From Actinomycetota bacterium (GTDB lineage: Bacteria; Actinomycetota; Actinomycetes; Actinomycetales; Microbacteriaceae), in NCBI GenBank assembly GCA_016870695.1, contig VGAV01000036.1, forward strand, positions 1 through 11,914: a stretch of 11,914 bases of DNA. The letters are read 5' to 3'. Numbering within the stretch: the first letter of the stretch is position 1; each line of letters starts with the position of its first letter. The notes beneath the pieces were generated by a model. That model was not told the DNA's origin. It saw only the letters and a list, made by a program, of their open reading frames with translations, and searched no databases. This document shows, in pieces, positions 1-7,142 of this stretch. The position numbers and the translations under genes are program-made.

Positions 1-1168
1 CCCCGTCCGCGAGCTGGGCGATGGCGTATCCCCGCGCCAGCGTCGCGCGCGGGGAGAGCGCGCGCAGCGCCGCGCCGAGCTCGCTGGTCCGGCGTCGCTC
101 GGCCTCCAGCCGGCGGTCGACGATGTCGCGTCCGCGGTTGGAGAGCATCCACAGCTCCTGCGCCCGCGCGGTCAGCATCGTGTGCGGGGTGCGCAACGAC
201 GGCCGGGAACGGATCTGCTCGAGCTGGGCGATGTCGTGCAGCACGCGCTGGGTGAGGCGCCCCGTCAGCCGGGCGCGGAGCTGCCCGACGAGGGCCCGCT
301 GCTCGCTGACGTCCGGCACCACCCGCTTGGCCGCGTCGGTCGGTGTCGAGGCGCGCACGTCGGCGACCTCGTCCAGCAGGGGGCGGTCGTTCTCGTGCCC
401 GATGGCGCTGACGACGGGCGTGGATGCCGCGGCGACCGCGCGCACGAGACGTTCGTCGCTGAAGCCGAGCAGGGTCTGCGGATCGCCGCCGCCGCGGGCG
501 ATGACGATGACGTCCACATCGGGATCGGCATCCAGGGCCTTGAGGGCCGCGATGGTCTCGGGGACGCACCGGTCGCCCTGGACCGCGGCGTACTTCGTCC
601 GGAAGCGCACGCGGGGCCACCGCAGCTCGGCGTTGCGGTGCACGTCTTTCTCGGCATCCGAGTTCTCGCCCGTGATGAGGCCGATGCAGTGGGGGAGGAA
701 CGGCAGCCGCTTCTTGCGAGCGGCGTCGAACAGTCCCTCGCCGCGCAGCTGCACGCGCAGCCGCTCCAGACGCTCCAACTGCTCGCCGAGGCCGACGTGG
801 CGCATCGACGACACCGAGAAGGAGAAGTCGCCCGTGCGCGGGAAGTAGTCGGCCTTGACGCACGCGACGACGTGGTCGCCCACGGCGAAGTCCTTCGGCA
901 GGCGGGCAAGGGTGCTCGACCAGATGCGGAACGCGACCGTCGAATCCGTTCCGAGGTCCTTCATCCGGCCGAAGACGTTCCCCCCTCGGCGGTTGAACGA
1001 CGTGATCTCGCCCTCGACCCACACCGAGCCCCACCGCTCGATGAACCCGCGGATCGTGTCGTTCAGTCGCGAGACCGAGGTCGGGGCGTCCGTCCGCGAG
1101 TCCCGGGGGTGCACGGAGTCGGCGGGCGGGGCCTCGCCGGGGACGGTCTCGGGCTGGAACGAGGTCAT
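1..1168 (-). CDS. xseA: Exodeoxyribonuclease VII large subunit (3' end beyond window)
   Basis: XseA is the large, catalytic subunit of exonuclease VII, which with XseB degrades single-stranded DNA to oligonucleotides in the cytoplasm during repair. I translated 389 codons from the ATG at 1168; no stop is reached, so the C-terminus lies to the left of the window. Seen: an N-terminal OB-fold region (about residues 32-125, with SVWVEGEITSFNRRGGNVF) and a catalytic region with IGLITGENSDAEKDV (162-176), RGGGDPQTLLGFSDE (225-239) and SAIGHEND (254-261), all signatures of the family. Usual family length is about 400-450 residues, so little is missing. The start gives a normal N-terminus; a possible -10 (TATCGA on the minus strand, 1191-1186) precedes it and no strong ribosome site is visible. 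The gene is divergent from ispH, as in other actinobacteria, and xseB would be expected just downstream. Confidence 0.95.
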   Translation of the reverse strand, partial: MTSFQPETVPGEAPPADSVHPRDSRTDAPTSVSRLNDTIRGFIERWGSVWVEGEITSFNRRGGNVFGRMKDLGTDSTVAFRIWSSTLARLPKDFAVGDHVVACVKADYFPRTGDFSFSVSSMRHVGLGEQLERLERLRVQLRGEGLFDAARKKRLPFLPHCIGLITGENSDAEKDVHRNAELRWPRVRFRTKYAAVQGDRCVPETIAALKALDADPDVDVIVIARGGGDPQTLLGFSDERLVRAVAAASTPVVSAIGHENDRPLLDEVADVRASTPTDAAKRVVPDVSEQRALVGQLRARLTGRLTQRVLHDIAQLEQIRSRPSLRTPHTMLTARAQELWMLSNRGRDIVDRRLEAERRRTSELGAALRALSPRATLARGYAIAQLADG

Positions 1169-1216
1169 GGAGCTTTCGTGATGGGTCGATACGGCCGGCG
1201 TCCAGGGGCGCCCCGG

Positions 1217-1222
1217 TAGAAT
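1217..1222 (+). promoter_or_regulatory. -10 element of a leaderless ispH promoter
   Basis: TAGAAT lies 6 nt before the GTG start of ispH, which puts the expected transcription start at or next to the start codon. No ribosome binding site fits: the only G-rich run (GAGGGG) overlaps the start codon. No clear -35 is seen. A perfect 10-bp palindrome, GGGGCGCCCC (1205-1214), sits just upstream, between the divergent ispH and xseA promoters. Confidence 0.55.
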
Positions 1223-1228
1223 CGAGGG

Positions 1229-2290
1229 GTGAGCTCACCTGTCGTGCAACTGCCCGTTCCCCGTATCCCGGGTCGACGCGGGCGGCTCCAGGATATCCCC
1301 GTCCAGGGCAAGAAGAAGGTGCTGCTGGCCGCCCCCCGCGGCTACTGCGCGGGCGTGGACCGGGCCGTCATCGCGGTGGAGAAGGCGCTGGAGCGCTACG
1401 GCGCCCCGGTGTACGTGCGCAAGCAGATCGTGCACAACATCCACGTCGTGACGGAGCTGGAGAAGAAGGGCGCGATCTTCGTCGAGGAGGTCGACGAGGT
1501 CCCCGCCGGCGCGCACGTCGTCTTCAGCGCGCACGGCGTCTCGCCGGCCGTCGTCTCCGCCGCCGCCGACCGGGGCCTGCAGGCCATCGACGCGACGTGC
1601 CCGCTGGTGACGAAGGTGCACCGCGAGGCCGTGCGGTTCGCCCGCGACGACTTCGAGATCCTGCTGATCGGTCACGAGGGGCACGAGGAGGTCGAGGGCA
1701 CCGCGGGTGAGGCGCCCGACCACGTCACGGTCGTCAACTCGCCCGACGACGCCGACACCGTCGAGGTGCGCGACCCGTCGAAGGTCGTGTGGCTGTCGCA
1801 GACCACCCTCTCTGTGGACGAGACCATGGAGACCGTGCGCCGCCTGCGCGAGCGCTTCCCCCAGCTGCAGGACCCGCCCTCCGACGACATCTGCTACGCC
1901 ACGCAGAACCGTCAGGTGGCCATCAAGAAGGTCGCCGTCGGCGCCGATCTCGTCATCGTCGTCGGATCCGCCAACAGCTCCAACAGCGTGCGTCTCGTCG
2001 AGGTCGCGCTGGAGTACGGCGCGAAGGCCGCGTACCGCGTGGACTACATCGACGAGGTCAAGCAGGAGTGGCTCGAGGGCGTCGAGACCGTCGGCGTGAC
2101 CAGCGGTGCCTCCGTCCCCGAGGTGCTCGTGACCGAGGTGCTCGAAGAGCTCGCCGGCGCCGGGTACCGCGACGTCGAGGAGGTCCGCACCGCGGAGGAG
2201 GACCTGCTGTTCTCCCTCCCGAAGGAGCTGCGCCAGGACGCGTCGGGCAAGCGCGACCAGCGCGCCCTCGGCGGCCGGGGTCGCGCGTGA
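1229..2290 (+). CDS. ispH: 4-hydroxy-3-methylbut-2-enyl diphosphate reductase
   Basis: IspH (LytB) is the last enzyme of the MEP isoprenoid pathway. It reductively dehydrates HMBPP to IPP and DMAPP with a [4Fe-4S] cluster in the cytoplasm. The 353-residue product shows all three cluster cysteines: C40 ([11 protein letters not shown]), C124 ([11 protein letters not shown]) and C222 ([10 protein letters not shown]). The substrate-binding set is also present: H70, H102 (SAHGVSP), H152 and E154 (GHEEVEG), the QTTLSVDET segment (191-199) and NSSNSVRL (249-256). About 25 residues precede the conserved start of the fold, and the basic tail after residue 330 is variable. The GTG at 1229 is chosen because it follows a -10 hexamer at leaderless spacing. 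The stop overlaps the next gene by 4 bp (GTGA), which suggests translational coupling. Confidence 0.97.
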   Translation: MSSPVVQLPVPRIPGRRGRLQDIPVQGKKKVLLAAPRGYCAGVDRAVIAVEKALERYGAPVYVRKQIVHNIHVVTELEKKGAIFVEEVDEVPAGAHVVFSAHGVSPAVVSAAADRGLQAIDATCPLVTKVHREAVRFARDDFEILLIGHEGHEEVEGTAGEAPDHVTVVNSPDDADTVEVRDPSKVVWLSQTTLSVDETMETVRRLRERFPQLQDPPSDDICYATQNRQVAIKKVAVGADLVIVVGSANSSNSVRLVEVALEYGAKAAYRVDYIDEVKQEWLEGVETVGVTSGASVPEVLVTEVLEELAGAGYRDVEEVRTAEEDLLFSLPKELRQDASGKRDQRALGGRGRA

Positions 2291-2844
2291 GCGACATCGA
2301 CCCGCGTCCCCGCCCGCAATACGGGGAGTACGCGACCCCCGAGGAGCAGCAAGCCCGCATCCAGCGCCCCGAGGTCACGGAGGCGCTCGAGGCGGGACAG
2401 GCCCCGCAGCCCGAGAAGCCCGCGCCCGTCGCGTCGGCGGCAGCGCCGGCCGCCCCGCTCGGCCGGGGCGCGCGCATCGACCGCGGCGTGACGTTCGGTC
2501 TGCTGATCTACGGCCTCATCACGGTGATCACCACCATCCCGCAGCTGCTGGACTTCCCGACGACCGCGGAGACGCTCGCTGAGCGCATGGGCGCGACGGA
2601 CACCTCGTTCACCAATCTCGGCGCCGGCTTCGTCCTCGGCGCCGTGGCCGCGGCGATCTACGGCATCGGCTGGCTGGCGACGGCGGCCCTCACCTGGCGG
2701 CGCCTGAAGCGCGGCCGCATCAGCTTCTGGGTCCCGCTCGCCGGGTTCGCGGTCACCACCTTCCTCGCGAGCATCGTCATCATGTTCGCCCTCCTCGGCG
2801 ACCCGGGGTTCATCGCGTCGCTGTCGGGCGCGTTCGGCGTCTGA
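2287..2844 (+). CDS. Three-helix membrane protein, DUF6264-like
   Basis: A 185-residue protein of unknown function starting at GTG 2287 inside the ispH stop (4-bp overlap), so it is probably translated from the ispH message. The first 65 residues are hydrophilic, rich in Pro, Ala, Gln and Glu, and probably disordered and cytoplasmic. Three hydrophobic segments follow at about 67-88, 112-135 and 147-170, with a basic loop (WRRLKRGR, 137-144) between the last two. From memory this matches Microbacteriaceae proteins called DUF6264 that are encoded after ispH; I could not verify this by search. The N-terminal sequence ([19 protein letters not shown]) is typical of such proteins. The gene's position suggests, but does not show, a link to isoprenoid or envelope metabolism. 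Its stop codon is part of the -35 element of the next promoter. A much longer in-frame extension upstream is only ispH read in another frame. Confidence 0.85.
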   Translation: MSDIDPRPRPQYGEYATPEEQQARIQRPEVTEALEAGQAPQPEKPAPVASAAAPAAPLGRGARIDRGVTFGLLIYGLITVITTIPQLLDFPTTAETLAERMGATDTSFTNLGAGFVLGAVAAAIYGIGWLATAALTWRRLKRGRISFWVPLAGFAVTTFLASIVIMFALLGDPGFIASLSGAFGV

Positions 2845-2869
2845 ACCGGACGGGACGGCATCCCGTGTC
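2842..2869 (+). promoter_or_regulatory. ECF sigma autoregulatory promoter (TGAACC-N16-CGTGTC)
   Basis: TGAACC (2842-2847) and CGTGTC (2864-2869) are separated by exactly 16 nt, about 50 nt before the sigma factor start. AAC at -35 and CGT at -10 with 16-17 nt spacing is the general ECF promoter pattern. As I remember it, the exact hexamers agree with the consensus reported for M. tuberculosis SigL. The TGA of the -35 box is the stop codon of the upstream membrane protein gene. The reading is that the sigma factor transcribes its own operon. Confidence 0.7.
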
Positions 2870-2905
2870 CTCTGTATGGCGAGAAGCGCTCGGACGACAG
2901 GACGC

Positions 2906-2913
2906 GGGGAGGA
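2906..2913 (+). promoter_or_regulatory. Ribosome binding site that fixes the sigma factor start
   Basis: GGGGAGGA lies 4 nt before the ATG at 2918. It favours this start over an in-frame ATG at 2876, which would add 14 residues with no counterpart in the sigma-70 region 2 fold and lies only 7 nt after the predicted -10 element. Confidence 0.75.
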
Positions 2914-2917
2914 CGGC

Positions 2918-3424
2918 ATGGCCCGCGACGACCAGGCGCGCCTGACCGCGCTCTACGACGCCCACGCCGCCCCCGTCTGGCGCTACGTCGTCAGCCTGAC
3001 CGGCGACCACGCCGGAGCGGACGACGTCGTGCAGGAGACCCTGCTGCGAGCGTGGCGCACCCCGCGCGTCCTCGCCGACGACCCGTCGAGACTGCGCTCC
3101 TGGATGTTGACCGTCGCCCGCAATCTCGTCATCGACGAGGCGCGCAGTGCGCGGAGACGTCACGAGCACCCCGTCGACGAGCTGCCCGAGACCGCCCGGG
3201 ACGACGACACGGATGCCATGTTCGACGCCCTCCTCGTCGAGGAGGCGCTCGCGACGCTGACACCGGACCACCGGGCGGTCATCGTGTCCGCGTACTACGG
3301 TGGCCGCAGCGTGGCGCAGGCCGCGGAGGAGCTGGGCATCCCGGCGGGCACGGTGAAGTCGCGGCTGCATTATGCGGCGCGGGCGCTGCGGCTGGCCCTG
3401 CAGGAGCGGGGGGTGACGCGATGA
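2918..3424 (+). CDS. sigL: ECF RNA polymerase sigma factor, SigL-like
   Basis: An extracytoplasmic-function sigma factor of 168 residues, the normal size for a two-domain ECF protein, which directs RNA polymerase to stress promoters. Region 2 covers about residues 10-80, with the core-binding/-10 segment DDVVQETLLRAW (35-46) and SWMLTVARNLVIDEAR (61-76). After an acidic linker (85-100), region 4 (about 105-160) carries LTPDHRAVI and the helix-turn-helix AEELGIPAGTVKSRLHYA (136-153), which reads the -35 box. The gene overlaps the anti-sigma start (ATGA), so the two are translated together in a set ratio, and a matching ECF promoter lies just upstream. The name sigL is by resemblance of the protein, its partner and its promoter to M. 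tuberculosis SigL/RslA. Orthology is inferred; SigK-type is the alternative. No extra C-terminal regulatory domain is present. Confidence 0.9.
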   Translation: MARDDQARLTALYDAHAAPVWRYVVSLTGDHAGADDVVQETLLRAWRTPRVLADDPSRLRSWMLTVARNLVIDEARSARRRHEHPVDELPETARDDDTDAMFDALLVEEALATLTPDHRAVIVSAYYGGRSVAQAAEELGIPAGTVKSRLHYAARALRLALQERGVTR

Positions 3425-4107
3425 GCGGCGAGCACGAGCGGCTGGCCGACTGGGACGGCGCCTACGTCCTCGGCGCCCTCTCGTCCATCGAGCGTGCCGA
3501 GTACGAGGCGCACCTGGAGACCTGCGAGCGCTGCCGTGCGGCGGTCGCCGAGCTCGCCCCCACGGCGGGCCTGCTCTCGCGGCTGCCGGCCGAACGCGCG
3601 CGTGCTGTCGAGTCGACTGTGCCCCCGGCGCCGGACGTCGCGTTGCGCGGCCGCGTGGTGTCGACCGCGCGCCGCCGGCGCACGCGGGCACGGGCCCTGT
3701 GGGCGGGCGCCGTCGCCGCGGCCGCGCTGGTCATCGCCGTCCCGAGCGTGGTCGCCGCGAACCTGCCGCAGCCGGCCGGAGCCGTCTACGCGTTGGACGA
3801 CGTCGCGGGAGCGCCGCTGGAGGCATCCGTCAAGCTCACTCCCGTCGACTGGGGGACGAGGATCGACCTGGTCTGCGAGTACACGGGCGAGGTGCTGGAC
3901 GCGCCGCCCGGAGGCTGGCCGTACGCGCTTGCGGTGACCGCCGACGACGGCGCCACCACGGTGCTGTCGACCTGGCGCGCGGGGCCGGGGTCGACGACGG
4001 AGCTCAGCGCCGGCACCGACCTCGCGTCGGGGCGGATCGAGTCCGTCGAGATCCGGACCATCGACGGCGGCCGTGTCGTGATGCGCACGGAGCTCGCCGG
4101 GTCCTGA
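3421..4107 (+). CDS. rslA: Zinc-binding anti-sigma factor, single-pass membrane (RslA-like)
   Basis: The probable antagonist of the sigma factor encoded immediately upstream: it would hold the sigma factor at the membrane and release it on an envelope or redox signal. The 228-residue protein has an N-terminal anti-sigma domain with the zinc motif H31-x3-C35-x2-C38 in a helical setting (EYEAHLETCERCRAAVAEL), a basic stretch (RRRRTRAR, 84-91) and one membrane helix at about 93-112. The extracytoplasmic C-terminal domain is about 115 residues, predicted mainly beta, and rich in Thr, Asp and Gly. The arrangement matches RslA/RskA-type anti-sigma factors. The HxxxCxxC zinc site in such proteins can be redox-sensitive, which would make oxidation a candidate signal (inference). 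The ATG at 3421 overlaps the sigma factor stop. Downstream is a repeat-containing spacer rather than another operon member. Confidence 0.88.
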   Translation: MSGEHERLADWDGAYVLGALSSIERAEYEAHLETCERCRAAVAELAPTAGLLSRLPAERARAVESTVPPAPDVALRGRVVSTARRRRTRARALWAGAVAAAALVIAVPSVVAANLPQPAGAVYALDDVAGAPLEASVKLTPVDWGTRIDLVCEYTGEVLDAPPGGWPYALAVTADDGATTVLSTWRAGPGSTTELSAGTDLASGRIESVEIRTIDGGRVVMRTELAGS

Positions 4108-4117
4108 CTTGAGGGCG

Positions 4118-4174
4118 GGGTGCGTGTCCCACTTTGTGCCGGTTGGGCGGCTGCGGGTCGCACATTTTGGGACA
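4118..4174 (+). repeat. 57-bp intergenic repeat, copy 1
   Basis: This copy matches copy 2 (4201-4257) at 54 of 57 positions, in the same orientation, 83 bp apart start to start. Its ends form an imperfect inverted repeat: 4125-4139 (TGTCCCACTTTGTGC) against 4160-4174 (GCACATTTTGGGACA) pairs at 12 of 15 positions around a GC-rich loop. It lies 11 bp after the anti-sigma stop. The form resembles a REP-type dispersed palindromic element; whether it recurs elsewhere in the genome cannot be seen here. Confidence 0.8.
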
Positions 4175-4200
4175 TGGCTGAGCGGTGGGCGGTGGGGCGG

Positions 4201-4257
4201 GGGTGCGCGTCCCATTTTGTGCCGGTTGGGCGGCTGCGGGTCGCACATTTCGGGACA
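4201..4257 (+). repeat. 57-bp intergenic repeat, copy 2
   Basis: Second direct copy of the element at 4118, differing at three positions (C for T at 4208, T for C at 4215, C for T at 4251). The end arms (4208-4222 against 4243-4257) pair less well, at 10 of 15. The 26 bp between the copies are G-rich and not part of the repeat. The 37-nt core between the outer mismatches, which includes the loop, is identical in both copies. That suggests recent duplication or selection on the loop. Confidence 0.8.
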
Positions 4258-4260
4258 CCA

Positions 4261-4280
4261 CCGCCGGGTTACGACGGCGG
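4261..4280. terminator. Small hairpin before the MOSC gene
   Basis: CCGCCG (4261-4266) pairs with CGGCGG (4275-4280) around an 8-nt loop, just after the second repeat copy. There is no T-tract. It could contribute to ending the sigma/anti-sigma transcript, but the stem is short. Confidence 0.3.
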
Positions 4281-4306
4281 CGTCCGGAGCGGGGCGCGGA
4301 AGGTCG

Positions 4307-4312
4307 TAGCAT
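4307..4312 (+). promoter_or_regulatory. -10 element of a leaderless MOSC-gene promoter
   Basis: TAGCAT ends 6 nt before the ATG at 4319. The nearest purine-rich run (GGAAGG, 4299-4304) is too far away to serve as a ribosome site, so a leaderless transcript is the simplest reading. No clear -35 is visible. Confidence 0.5.
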
Positions 4313-4318
4313 GCTGGC

Positions 4319-4864
4319 ATGCCGAGACTCCTCGCCGTCTGCGCCGTCCACGCCCTGCGTCCCGACTCCGGCTCGGTCGGGGTGACGGCGATCGACAAGC
4401 GCCCGCTCGACGGACCGATCCGGATCGGCCCGCTCGGCGTCCGTGCCGACGTGCAGGCGAGCCGCAAGCACCACGGCGGACGCGACAAGGCCGTCTACGC
4501 CTACGCGCAGGAGGACGCCGACTTCTGGTCCGCCGAGCTGGGGCGCGAGCTGCCGCCGGGGTGGTTCGGTGAGAACCTGCGCGTCGACGGCCTGGACGTC
4601 AATGCGGCGCGCATCGGCGAGGTATGGCGCATCGGCAGCACGGTCGAGGTCGAGGTGACCATGCCCCGCACGCCCTGTGCGACCTTCGCCCGGTGGGTGG
4701 GCGGATCCGCGGGGCGGGGGTGGGTGAAGCGTTTCTCCGACGAGGGACGCCTCGGCGCCTATCTGAGCGTGCGCCGCGCGGGGGAGGTCAGGGCCGGGGA
4801 TGCCATCGAGCTCGTGTCCTCGCCGGGGGAGGCACAGACCGTGCTCGAGATGTACCGCTCCTAG
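4319..4864 (+). CDS. MOSC domain-containing protein
   Basis: A 181-residue stand-alone MOSC protein, the beta-barrel domain shared with molybdenum cofactor sulfurases and with YiiM/YuaD-type proteins that handle sulfur or molybdenum ligands. Seen: HGGRDKAVYAYAQED (52-66), the usual substrate-side motif; FGENLRVDGLDV (83-94); and the conserved cysteine C120 in PRTPCATFARWVG (116-128), followed by a helical C-terminal region like that of YiiM. The exact substrate is not known from sequence. Proteins of this kind are implicated in moco-dependent reduction of N-hydroxylated compounds and in cofactor sulfuration. No molybdenum gene is nearby, so it stands alone. The ATG follows a -10 hexamer at leaderless spacing. 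It ends 12 nt before the hairpin shared with the convergent aldolase gene. Confidence 0.92.
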   Translation: MPRLLAVCAVHALRPDSGSVGVTAIDKRPLDGPIRIGPLGVRADVQASRKHHGGRDKAVYAYAQEDADFWSAELGRELPPGWFGENLRVDGLDVNAARIGEVWRIGSTVEVEVTMPRTPCATFARWVGGSAGRGWVKRFSDEGRLGAYLSVRRAGEVRAGDAIELVSSPGEAQTVLEMYRS

Positions 4865-4876
4865 GCGCACCGACGA

Positions 4877-4906
4877 CGAACGCCCCGGCCGGAGCCGGGG
4901 CGTTCG
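4877..4906. terminator. Bidirectional hairpin terminator between MOSC gene and fbaA
   Basis: A perfect 13-bp stem, CGAACGCCCCGGC (4877-4889) with GCCGGGGCGTTCG (4894-4906), closes a 4-nt loop between two convergent stop codons. No T-run follows on either strand, as is common in high-GC actinobacteria. It probably serves both genes. Confidence 0.8.
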
Positions 4907-4918
4907 GAGAAGGGGACG

Positions 4919-5947
<1,029 letters not shown>

Positions 5948-5981
5948 GGAGGTGCTCCTTGGTCGTGATCGGGACACGGTC

Positions 5982-5987
5982 ACTCTA
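5982..5987 (-). promoter_or_regulatory. -10 element of the fbaA promoter
   Basis: On the minus strand TAGAGT lies 35 nt before the aldolase ATG, leaving a leader of about 28 nt that holds the AAGGAG ribosome site. The SDR gene near the right end has the same TAGAGT hexamer and a similar AAGGAG leader. No convincing -35 is seen. Confidence 0.5.
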
Positions 5988-6034
5988 GCGAAGCAGCCAG
6001 GAAGTGCCGCTCGCGACGTCCCCGCCGCCCTGTT

Positions 6035-6061
6035 TTTCCGGCGCTTCTGCTCTAACGGAAA
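6035..6061. promoter_or_regulatory. Candidate operator dyad between fbaA and glpX
   Basis: TTTCCG (6035-6040) and CGGAAA (6056-6061) are exact reverse complements with a 15-nt gap, about two helical turns between centres. They lie in the locally AT-richer middle of the divergent fbaA-glpX spacer, outside both predicted -10 elements. This suits a dimeric regulator, but short dyads also occur by chance. Confidence 0.25.
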
Positions 6062-6122
6062 GAACCGCGATTCCTTCACGTCTCCGGCCGCAAAATCTGG
6101 GGGATCTGACCGCCACTCTGGC

Positions 6123-6128
6123 TAGGGT
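6123..6128 (+). promoter_or_regulatory. -10 element of a leaderless glpX promoter
   Basis: TAGGGT ends 7 nt before the ATG at 6136, so the expected transcription start falls on the start codon. This also argues against an ATG at 6004, which lies upstream of this promoter and would add 44 residues unlike any part of the enzyme. Confidence 0.5.
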
Positions 6129-6135
6129 GGGCGTC

Positions 6136-7122
6136 ATGGTGAGCCTGACCTCCGACATGTCCCCCCTGCACCCCGACCGGAACCTGGCTCTCGAGCTGGT
6201 GCGCGCGACCGAGGCCGCCGCCATCCGTGCGGTGCCGTTCATCGGCCGCGGCGCGAAGGAGGCCGCGGACGGTGCAGCCGTCGACGCGATGCGGGCGTTC
6301 TTCACCACCGTCAACTTCGACGGCACGATCGTCATCGGCGAGGGCGAGAAGGACGACGCCCCCATGCTCTTCAACGGGGAGCAGGTCGGCAATGGCCGCG
6401 GCCCCAAGTGCGACGTGGCGGTCGACCCGATCGACGGCACGTCCCTGACCGCGGCCGGACGGCAGAACGCCCTCTCGGTCATCGCCGTGTCCGATCACGG
6501 GACGATGCTGGACGCCTCGACCGTCTTCTACATGGACAAGATCGTCACCGGACCGGCGGGTGTCGGCGTCGTCGACATCCGCCTCCCGATCGGTGAGAAC
6601 ATCCGGCGCCTGGCCGACGCCCTCGGCAAGCCGGTCGACGAGATCGTGGTGTCGGTGCTGAACCGTCCGCGTCACGAGAACCTCATCCGCGAGATCCGCG
6701 AGGCGGGGGCCGGTACGCGGCTCATGAGCGACGGCGATGTCGCCGGCGGCATCAACGCCGCGCGGCACAACGCCCGCACCGACATGTGCGTCGGCATCGG
6801 CGGCAGCCCGGAGGGCATCGTCACCGCCTGCGCGATCAAGGCGCTGGGCGGTCACATCCAGGGCATCCTCTCGCCGCGCGACGACGAGGAACGGCAGCGC
6901 GGTCTCGACGCGGGTCTCAAGTTCGACGAGGTCTACGAGGCGGACGACCTCGTGCGCGGCAAGAACACGATTTTCGTCGCGACGGGAGTGACCGACGGTC
7001 AGCTCGTCTCGGGCGTCCGCCGTGAGGGGGACTTCCTGTACACCGAGAGCGTGGTGCTGCGCAGCGCGTCCGGGACCCTGCGTCGCATCTCGTCGGAGCA
7101 CCTGACCTCGAAGTGGCTCTGA
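6136..7122 (+). CDS. glpX: Class II fructose-1,6-bisphosphatase
   Basis: This enzyme hydrolyses fructose-1,6-bisphosphate to fructose-6-phosphate, the committed step of gluconeogenesis, with divalent metal in the cytoplasm. Class II (GlpX) is the usual and often only FBPase of actinobacteria. The 328-residue product has the family signatures in order: ELVRATEAAAIRA (20-32), GAKEAADGAAVDAMR (39-53), the metal-binding IVIGEGEKDDAPML (65-78), DVAVDPIDGTSL (93-104, FBPase/inositol monophosphatase core), MSDGDVAGGINAAR (197-210), GIGGSPEGIVTACAIKALGG (220-239) and ATGVTDGQL (282-290). Length and motifs agree with M. tuberculosis GlpX. The start is set at ATG 6136 by the -10 placement; a GTG at 6139 is equally close. 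Divergent from the aldolase gene. The structured spacer downstream probably ends its transcript. Confidence 0.96.
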   Translation: MVSLTSDMSPLHPDRNLALELVRATEAAAIRAVPFIGRGAKEAADGAAVDAMRAFFTTVNFDGTIVIGEGEKDDAPMLFNGEQVGNGRGPKCDVAVDPIDGTSLTAAGRQNALSVIAVSDHGTMLDASTVFYMDKIVTGPAGVGVVDIRLPIGENIRRLADALGKPVDEIVVSVLNRPRHENLIREIREAGAGTRLMSDGDVAGGINAARHNARTDMCVGIGGSPEGIVTACAIKALGGHIQGILSPRDDEERQRGLDAGLKFDEVYEADDLVRGKNTIFVATGVTDGQLVSGVRREGDFLYTESVVLRSASGTLRRISSEHLTSKWL

Positions 7123-7142
7123 CCACGCAGCGGATCTGACCG

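Noticed and set aside
182..1219. Long plus-strand open frame opposite xseA
   Set aside because: It is the antisense of xseA. Open antisense frames are expected at this GC content, and its composition (Gly, Arg, Val, Asp rich) matches no family.
2876..2917. Extended sigma factor start at ATG 2876
   Set aside because: Only 7 nt after the predicted ECF -10 and without a ribosome site, whereas ATG 2918 has GGGGAGGA at proper distance.
2044..2919. Long minus-strand frame over the DUF6264-like gene and the ispH end
   Set aside because: Arg/Asp-rich shadow of the real plus-strand genes, with no motif and no ribosome site.
4118..4257. CRISPR array
   Set aside because: Only two copies of a 57-bp unit with one 26-bp G-rich gap, longer than normal CRISPR repeats, and no cas genes nearby.
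3370..4870. Minus-strand frames of 288-372 codons over the anti-sigma and MOSC genes
   Set aside because: Shadows of well-supported plus-strand genes. Parts read through the 57-bp repeats, giving similar peptides twice, which is a repeat artefact.
6062..6084. Second ECF-type promoter (GAACC ... CGTCTC) before glpX
   Set aside because: The gap is 12 nt instead of 16-17, so it does not fit the sigma factor pattern.
6004..6135. Extended N-terminus for glpX from ATG 6004
   Set aside because: The 44 extra residues lie upstream of the predicted -10 and in the fbaA control region, and have no counterpart in GlpX proteins.
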